Origin: Patella vulgata
Lineage: Eukaryota; Mollusca; Gastropoda; Patellidae
Direction of reading: 5' to 3'
DNA length: 64,000 bases
NCBI RefSeq assembly: GCF_932274485.2
Contig: NC_065886.2
Span: 37,559,501 to 37,623,500, forward strand
Shown: positions 57,220 through 64,000 of the stretch, in pieces
How the letters are laid out: each line of letters begins with the position of its first letter
Position numbering within the stretch: the stretch's first letter is position 1
Notes under the pieces: generated by a model
Database searches by the model: none
What the model was told of the DNA's origin: nothing
What the model saw: only the letters and a program-made list of their open reading frames with translations
Made by a program: the position numbers and the translations under genes

Positions 57220-57440
57220 GGCCACCCAGTGTTTCAGTGAGTATGACGCCGGCACACTAACTTGGAGGACCCGGGTACAATCTCAGTGTTTGCCGAGACG
57301 GTTCCTAGGGATTTTCAGTATCGATCCACCTGTTAGTGGTGCAGGTCGGTGGACCTGACAAAGAACAACTTCTAGTCCTTCGTATAGTACAAAAACCCAG
57401 GTTCTGTTTTTGTGTTGCAGTGCACGTACATGGTAAGATC
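57220..57440 (+). mobile_element. SINE family B copy in duplicated unit 1 (second copy 58420-58640)
   Basis: Degraded head ('ccagtgtttcagtgagta', 'gggtacaatctcagtg') and body ('cctgttagtggtgcaggtcg', 'tctagtccttcgtatag'). The tail is lost. Confidence 0.75.
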
Positions 57441-57984
57441 AGAGGAATATTCAAAGCTGTATTTACGCTATATGTATAATATATCTCTTAAAGGGTTATA
57501 TAGCTATTTTTTGGAACCTACAAATAGACAACAATGGGTCTAAAAGCACACATATTAGTATATAAAGTAATTTACATTTAATTTTTAATTATGTTATTGT
57601 AATTTATAATGAATTATGTTCGGTGAAATACGTGAACAATCCAAACTGACCAGCAGTCGTTTGCGCCTGTTTAGTCCATTCTATACGTTTTGTTTTTTAT
57701 CATTCTATCGTTTGTAAATCAGTCAATTTTAATTATTTCGGCATTGTCTGCTGTATTGTGTTTTTCTTTGTTCACTACAAATGGCACTTGAAAACATTAT
57801 TTCCATAGAGTACACGACGTCGTACGTATTGGATATTAGGATCTCAAGTTTTCACGGTAAGATTTAAAAAAAAATATATTGATCGAAATGGACCATTTAA
57901 CAATATCTTTAATTCGTGTTTTTAAATTCGAATAGTATGGATGAAATTAAGTAAAACGCTTAAGCCTCAGTAAAGCCCCCACCC

Positions 57985-58112
57985 GCCCACTAATATGAGG
58001 TCCCGATTTCCATTCCTGGGGATTTTCCAGCTTGGTGCCCCTTGTCAGTGGTACACGGCGGAGAACTGGCAAGCAAAATTTCTAATCCTTCGGATAGGAC
58101 GAATAATGCATT
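57985..58112 (+). mobile_element. SINE family B fragment in unit 1 (second copy ~59187-59314)
   Basis: 'gatttccattcctggggatt', 'ttgtcagtggtacacggcgg' and 'ccttcggataggacga'. Confidence 0.65.
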
Positions 58113-59387
58113 AACCAATAATTTTATTTAAAATCATCTCCACCCTATCAATATTGAGTCCCATGCGATGATACTTTGTATAGAATGATGATGAACTATA
58201 ATCAAATGTTATTATATATGAAGTTCTGTTTGATCTGTTATCGACGTGTGGACTAATGACGATTTCTAAATACACAGCAAGGGCTGAATAGCATATTATC
58301 ATCATTCATTCGACATTTACATAAGAAAAACCGTCTACATTTGTATCGAAAATAAACTAACTCTTTTTCTCAGACATAAAAAAACCTTAAATGGTAAGAG
58401 CAAATGAATAATCAGTAATGGGGCCACCCAGTGTTTCAGTGAGTATGACGCCGGCACACTAACTTGGAGGACCCGGGTACAATCTCAGTGTTGGCCGAGA
58501 CGGTTCCTAGGGATTTTCAGTATCGATCCACCTGTTAGTGGTGCAGGTCGGTGGACCTGACAAAGAACAACTTCTAGTCCTTCGTATAGTACAAAAACCC
58601 AGGTTCTGTTTTTGTGTTGCAGTGCACGTACATGGTAAGATCAGAGGAATATTCAAAGCTGTATTTACGCTATATTTATAATATATCTCTTAAAGGGTTA
58701 TATAGCTATTTTTTGGAACCTACAAATAGACGACAATGTGTCTAAAAGCACACATATTAGTATATAAAGTAATTTACATTTAATTTTTAATTATGTTATT
58801 GTAATTTATAATGAATTATGTTCGGTGAAATACGTGAACAATCCAAACTGACCAGCAGTCGTTTGCGCCTGTTTAGTCCATTCTATACGTTTTGTTTTTT
58901 ATCATTCTATCGTTTGTAAATCAGTCAATTTTAATTATTTCGGCATTGTCTGCTGTATTGTGTTTTTCTTTGTTCACTACAAATGGCACTTGAAAACATT
59001 ATTTCCATAGAGTACACGACGTCGTACGTATTGGATATTAGGATCTCAAGTTTTCACGGTAAGATTTAAAAAAAAATATATTGATCGAAATGGACCATTT
59101 AACAATATCTTTAATTCGTGTTTTTAAATTCGAATAGTATGGATGAAATTAAGTAAAACGCTTAAGCCTCAGTAAAGCCCCCACCCGCCCACTAATATGA
59201 GGTCCCGATTTCCATTCCTGGGGATTTTCCAGCTTGGTGCCCCTTGTCAGTGGTACACGGCGGAGAACTGGCAAGCAAAATTTCTAATCCTTCGGATAGG
59301 ACGAATAATGCATTAACCAATAATTTTATTTAAAATCATCTCCACCCTATCAATATTGAGTCCCATGCGATGATACTTTGTATAGAA

Positions 59388-60274
59388 GACACAGATTTGT
59401 ATATGTTTCGATGCCTGGCAAGCAATGATTTATTTGGCCGCTACTGTTTTAGAATCAGATTTCAATGAACTGTAAGGAGTAATGTAATTAGTATTGTTTC
59501 AGTCTCAAGAGTGTAAAATCTTGAAACAACACGATATGTAAACATCATGGGGATAGATTTGAATAAAAATTGATGTCTATTGAATTAAAGTCGTTTTGCT
59601 GATTAAATTTAGTTCCAAGTTTCTAGCGAATCGACCAAATTGAGAATGTGGAGTGTTGGAAAGCTAGGAAATAATTTGAGTGGAGACGAGTGGTTGATGA
59701 GATTATAAAATAGACCGTACAAAACGTCTGGGAATGAAGAGAAAATAGTTATGAAAGAGAAAGAATTTGTCACGGGAAATAAAATAATCACATAGGAAAG
59801 CAATGCGAGTTTCTATAAAATACACGCATACGTCAATCTTACAAGAAAAAAAACGATCCTTATCAACACCGTCTAAAGGGAAGAATTTGACATAAAGTTT
59901 CTGACAATCCAATCTTGAACATCAATCAGAAATATCCGCTACCTTTTAAATTTTCTGACGATGGGGATCACCTCTGCGCGCCTGTAATAACAATATAAGT
60001 CCGCCCAGAACAATCCGTTGGTTTCCCTTTAGCATCGTCTTCGTGAGGTTGCGGTCCACAATTGACGCCTTACTTGCCATTCTAAGAAGCTTGTTATAGG
60101 CCAGTATTGTTAAGATTAATATTGGATTAATAAGTCAATTAAATATTACGCCCTTTAGTTTAATCAATGATTTACAATGTGCGTGTAATTATATCAACTT
60201 TTCATCCAATTTAGTTTTAAACAATGGCCTATAGATTTATTCCTGGAAATTACTAGCCAGATCATACAAGCTAT
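59388..60274. other. no gene seen
   Basis: AT-rich. Overlapping minus ORFs at 59609-59912 are Phe/Tyr-rich and unrecognised. Confidence 0.4.
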
Positions 60275-60545
60275 TCTGAAATGAAATCAAATGAGGTTTA
60301 ACGTCCTACTGTTCTGCTCCTAACCTGGGCCAATGAAGACGGGCATATCCCATACAGTGTGCTATGAGGGAAATTTTGCCCGGGCAGCGGCGCTACGGCC
60401 TACTCTTATATCGAATTCCAACTGCCAAGGGATCTTTTACGTGCACGCCAATGTGTACACGGGACCTCGGTTTTTCGTCCCATCCGAACGACTAGACAGC
60501 TGTCCTTGTCAGGCCCTCCATCCTGCATCACTGACAAGGGGGAAC
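60275..60545 (-). mobile_element. SINE family B copy, well preserved, head missing
   Basis: Tail 'gaaatgaaatcaaatgaggt' through 'cgggcagcggcgctacggcc', 'atcgaattccaactgccaag' to 'catcactgacaaggggg'. Probably a younger copy. Confidence 0.92.
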
Positions 60546-60989
60546 CATGTTTATGAAAATTTGAAATATTCGAAAAAGACCCAAACCACTGGTTGTACGT
60601 ATGCCTGCCCAAGTGGAATGTTTAAAATTTAAAGCGAATTATGCAAGTTAGTTCCGAAATGACCTGGCTGGTGTCGAGTTGACACTTAATAAACTCTAGA
60701 ACATAGGCGATATTACAACGGGACATAATATGATATTCGAAAGATTCGATTCCTTCACAAGAACACCTTTTTTGGTAACATACAAAATTACAATATGTGT
60801 TATAAATGAGAAAATTAAGTTTATAAAATACATAATTATGTTAGATAGTCTAAGAAAACAAACTAGCATAGAAGAGAGGAAGAACACTTTTTGGCAGAAA
60901 ATACATTGAATGTATATTAAACAGGCAACCAGGTTTTAAATATGTTTCCTATTCAGTATACAAACTCTCAAATAAAATAACAAGGGAAA
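60546..60989. other. SINE A scrap at 60649-60695, otherwise no gene seen
   Basis: The scrap reads 'gttccgaaatgacctggctg' and 'gtcgagttgacactta', the family A 3' end, plus strand. Confidence 0.5.
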
Positions 60990-61187
60990 TTTTTTCCGAA
61001 CCTCGGTTCTTCGTCTCAGTCGAGCAACTATACATTGTCCCTTGTCGGGTCTTCTGCCCTTCATCATTTAAAAGGGGGTAGCACGCTAGAAAATCATAAC
61101 GAACTTTCTAGGTTAACACCGGGATCGAACACGTTAACTTCATTTTAGCGAGCCAGCGTCCTTATCACTGAACCACCGCGACCCCAC
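60990..61187 (-). mobile_element. SINE family B copy, head half
   Basis: 'gaacctcggttcttcgtctc', box B complement 'accgggatcgaacacg', box A complement 'cactgaaccaccgcga'. Confidence 0.85.
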
Positions 61188-61575
61188 TGCATCACATAAC
61201 AAACGATCTTAAATCATCTGTCACTTAATGATATCCTCAATACTTCCGGTTTTACGACCTATTCAGCAGTATATTTCCGTACCGGAAGTCAATGCGTGAA
61301 TACACAACTTCCGATGACGGATTAAAAATGACAAGCGATTGAAAGTGTATTTCGTAATGGACTGTCATATATTTCCCATAGACCCTATATCGATGAGAAT
61401 TGATCGATTTTATCGATAAAACCAAACTCAATCGATCCTAACCAGTAGTTAAAATACAAAATCTGACATATTGATTTCATGTGAAACCGACTTTTCATAA
61501 ATCATTGATTTTTTTTGTTTGTTACAGCGAGCAAGAATAGTTTCTGGGCAGTGAAACACACCTTGATTAGTAGGT
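61188..61575. other. no gene seen
   Basis: AT-rich spacer. 'cttccggt' and its complement recur a few times. Confidence 0.4.
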
Positions 61576-61850
61576 GTGTCATAGCACTCAACAGTAGGAC
61601 GTTAACCCTCATTTCACTTCATTTTATTATTCAAACGGCGGCTCGGTGACGTCGGTGAGTATTGGGGTACTCAATAGCTAGGGGGTCTCGAACCCGTAGA
61701 TCTCCAAGACATTTCCCAAGGACTTTCAACGTGGTTTTCCCCTTTGGGGCAGAATGGTCTGCCTGGCAAGGAACAGCGTCTTTCATTGCGGGTGAGACCA
61801 AATAAAACGAGTTCCCGTTTACACGTTGGCGTGTGCGTAAAGTAAACATT
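61576..61850 (+). mobile_element. SINE family B tail (61576-61630) and a diverged second copy (61635-61850)
   Basis: First piece 'agcactcaacagtaggacgt' and its tail. Second piece has a damaged head ('ggcggctcggtgacgtcggt', 'gtctcgaacccgtagatc') and body ('ttacacgttggcgtgtgcgt'). Confidence 0.7.
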
Positions 61851-62087
61851 GAAAGTTTGGATGAAGATTAAAACTAAACTCCGCTATCTGACCAACATTT
61901 CCCACATGGCACACTGCTATGGTTACTGCTATTTACTCGGTTAGTTCAGAAAGTTTATCGAAGACATTTGGGTGATAACATTATAAATATTTTCAATCGA
62001 TCACTCGGTGCAAAACAGGTTGCATTATGCATAATATAACACGAGATACAGACAAGGCACAAACACAGGTGGTAAGATTTTAATATA

Positions 62088-62240
62088 AAGAGGCAACGGC
62101 GGTGGTTCGCTATCCTGAAGGTGTCGAGCAAACCCGAGAACATTCATTGGGATTTCTTGGCGCTATATCCTCTTGCACGTAAAAGAACCCTTGGTTCAGA
62201 AAAGTGGAATGTTAAACTCCAATTCATTTCATTTTCTTTT
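62088..62240 (+). mobile_element. SINE family B copy with large internal deletion
   Basis: Head trace 'ggcggtggttcgctatcctg' joined to 'ttgcacgtaaaagaaccctt' and the tail 'aattcatttcatttt'. Confidence 0.7.
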
Positions 62241-62469
62241 AACATATTGAAATTGGAACTGCCTACTACAAGGGTTACTTTGGGTAACTGAATCCCAGAA
62301 GAGGAGCCAGTTTCTTCACTGATAATATATAGTTTTAGTGACAATATCGCATATTAACTAATAAATGCCACGTTTTATTCTTCAAACTAAATGACCTATC
62401 CAAGGGCTTAATGGACTAGACCAGCGTCTTCTTAAATAGAATATTATTAATCAATTCATCTGTAAATCG

Positions 62470-62660
62470 CCCCGATTCATTGAATTCTGTGAAATGAAAA
62501 GGGCCCCGGTCAGAATTAAGAGGGCTGCCAATTTGCCGCAAAGCTTTCTGGTTTATCAATAGATCATTTTATCTGGATTATAAAAAAGATACTTGAATTT
62601 CTCATTTCGTTTCGGCCACAGTGACATAGCCTTTTGATCAGGGTCGTCTTATCCTTATCG
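62470..62660. repeat. repeat E copy
   Basis: Partner of 54295-54520 in the same orientation, diverged. Confidence 0.65.
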
Positions 62661-62832
62661 ATCTTAGAGCAAAAAGTGGATAAGATATAATTGAAAAGAC
62701 TGTCTTTTTTTCATGTAAATTATTTTGGTTAGAAATTCGGTTAATACAGTTCTAGTCAAATGAATATAAAAATCCCACTCGACTAGATTCATTTGGATTT
62801 TTACTTTCTTTTTGAAATGCATATCACCATAT

Positions 62833-63141
62833 ATTGATGTTCACAGCTTAATATGTTGATATGCACAACTCAATATGCTGAGACGCACAACGCATTATAT
62901 TGAGACGCACAATTCGATATATTTAGATGCGCAATCCGATATATTGAGACGCACAACTCAATATAATGAGATGAGACTCACAACCAGACATATGGAAACG
63001 CGCAATTAAATATATTTCGATATATTGAAACACAAAACTCAAAATATTGATCTACATAATTCAATTTATTGAGACACGCAACTCAATGTATTGAGTATCA
63101 TAACTTAATATATTGCAATGCACAACTCCATGTGTTGTATT
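62833..63141. repeat. ~25-28-bp minisatellite, about 11 units
   Basis: Unit 'caatatattgagacgcacaa' plus 'ct'. Units vary. Confidence 0.88.
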
Positions 63142-63292
63142 TAAAGGTGTACATTCTCTATTCGACAGCAAAACGACGCAAGTCACAAATGAAACAGTTA
63201 AAGATATGAGGTGGCAATAGAGCGACAAATAGATCGATCCTAAATAAACACCAGAGGCGGACACTTTTGTTGAAAGTCTATCATCCAGACAA

Positions 63293-63444
63293 GTGGTGTG
63301 ACTCGCTTGCTCAACCCTCGTTTTACCCAACTGCTTAAGACACCTACGCGCGGGCGAATTATTGAAATAAAAATGTACCATATGTTAGTCCCAAACTGAC
63401 CTAGTTCATGTTGAGTGAACGTTAAACTCTATTTCTCTATCTAT
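63293..63444 (+). mobile_element. SINE family A 3' half
   Basis: 'gacacctacgcgcgggcgaa', 'accatatgttagtcccaaac', 'ttgagtgaacgttaaact', tail TTCTCTATCT. Confidence 0.82.
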
Positions 63445-63539
63445 GTTAGCACCAACCATGAGAAGCTTCACTTGCTTTTAGCCATCAACATCAACGGATG
63501 GTTTCAAAGATCGTATAGCTCTATGCTTTAGAACATTAA

Positions 63540-63975
63540 AATAAACGATAACGGTCTAAAAGCACATATGAATATAACACGAGTGTAGATAGAATGATTT
63601 ACATTCAGTGCTGTTTAAAGTTGTATTTCTGATCAATTATGTTCGTTGAAATGCGTAATTAGTCCAACTTGCATGTCAGTAGTTTGCGCCTGGTTAGTTC
63701 ATTCGCCACGTTTTTCAAAAATTATTTTGTCGTTTGTGAATCACTCACTTTCAATTACTTCTGCATTGTCTGTTGAGATATGTCTTTCTTTATAAATTAC
63801 AAATGGCACTCGAAACCATAGATTACACGAGTCGTGTACTGATGCTCATTGTGTATAAGAAATTGGATATTAGGATCCCATATTTTCACAGTAAGATATT
63901 GATTGAATTCTAATTCGTTTTTTTTTTAAAATTTGAATAATATCGATGATACTGAGTCATAATTAAAACGCGGAC
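63540..63975 (+). repeat. repeat D copy
   Basis: Matches 57520-57960 with divergence: 'tcaattatgttcgttgaaat', 'cgcctggttagttcattcg', 'ttggatattaggatccca'. Confidence 0.75.
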
Positions 63976-64000
63976 AACACAGAATGACTGTTTGTGTAAA

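Larger units (their letters stand above)
56979..59387. repeat. 1.2-kb tandem duplication, ~99% identical copies
   Basis: Unit 1 ~56981-58182 and unit 2 ~58183-59387, period 1202. Only a handful of single-base differences were noticed. Each unit contains a repeat D copy (57520-57960; 58720-59160) and two SINE B pieces, so it carries old repeats that were duplicated together recently. Confidence 0.93.

Overview
This window is nuclear DNA of an invertebrate animal, most probably a mollusc. It is AT-rich, its genes are split by introns, and two families of tRNA-derived SINEs are scattered through it. Three plain Tc1-type DNA transposons, several terminal-inverted-repeat elements and many minisatellites are also present. 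One small secreted gene ends in a lustrin-type cysteine-rich domain, which fits Mollusca. I recognised no bacterial, plasmid or CRISPR features, and no retrovirus-like or Polinton-like element.

Only two genes are well supported. The first is a compact four-exon gene on the minus strand (4866 down to 2450). It has a TATA box and signal peptide and encodes a secreted protein of about 123 residues. None of its exons forms a long ORF, so it is visible only when exons are read through their splice sites. A second, inverted copy of its promoter lies at about 7640-7775 on the plus strand, but no coding copy follows it. The second gene is a Cys-loop ligand-gated ion channel of the glycine/glutamate-gated chloride channel type. 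Seven exons run from 34482 to 42669 on the plus strand, and a candidate signal-peptide exon lies at 31930-31997. The channel has an unusual pore entrance (Ala-Gly-Arg where Pro-Ala-Arg is usual) and has lost key amino-acid-binding residues. A perfect 276-bp tandem duplication copies the acceptor and the first part of its third recognised exon.

Layout: 1-2400 repeats and one TIR element carrying a near-perfect hairpin; 2450-4950 lustrin-type gene; 5-9 kb SINEs, minisatellite, orphan promoter copy and a GC-rich element; 9.2-10.4 kb two decayed tandem copies of a farnesoic-acid-O-methyltransferase-like (FA) domain; 11.2-11.9 kb an internally deleted Tc1 derivative; 12-31 kb mostly repeats with a few uncertain exons (22.0, 24.0, 26.4 kb); 32-43 kb the channel gene with minisatellites, a Tc1 element, SINEs and a fold-back fragment in its introns; 43-64 kb SINEs, MITEs, a second Tc1 element (55.3-56.8 kb) and a 1.2-kb recent tandem duplication (57-59.4 kb).

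Coordinates of exons follow GT/AG sites and reading-phase agreement that I checked by eye. Repeat boundaries are approximate (about 10 bases). All identities are by-eye estimates.
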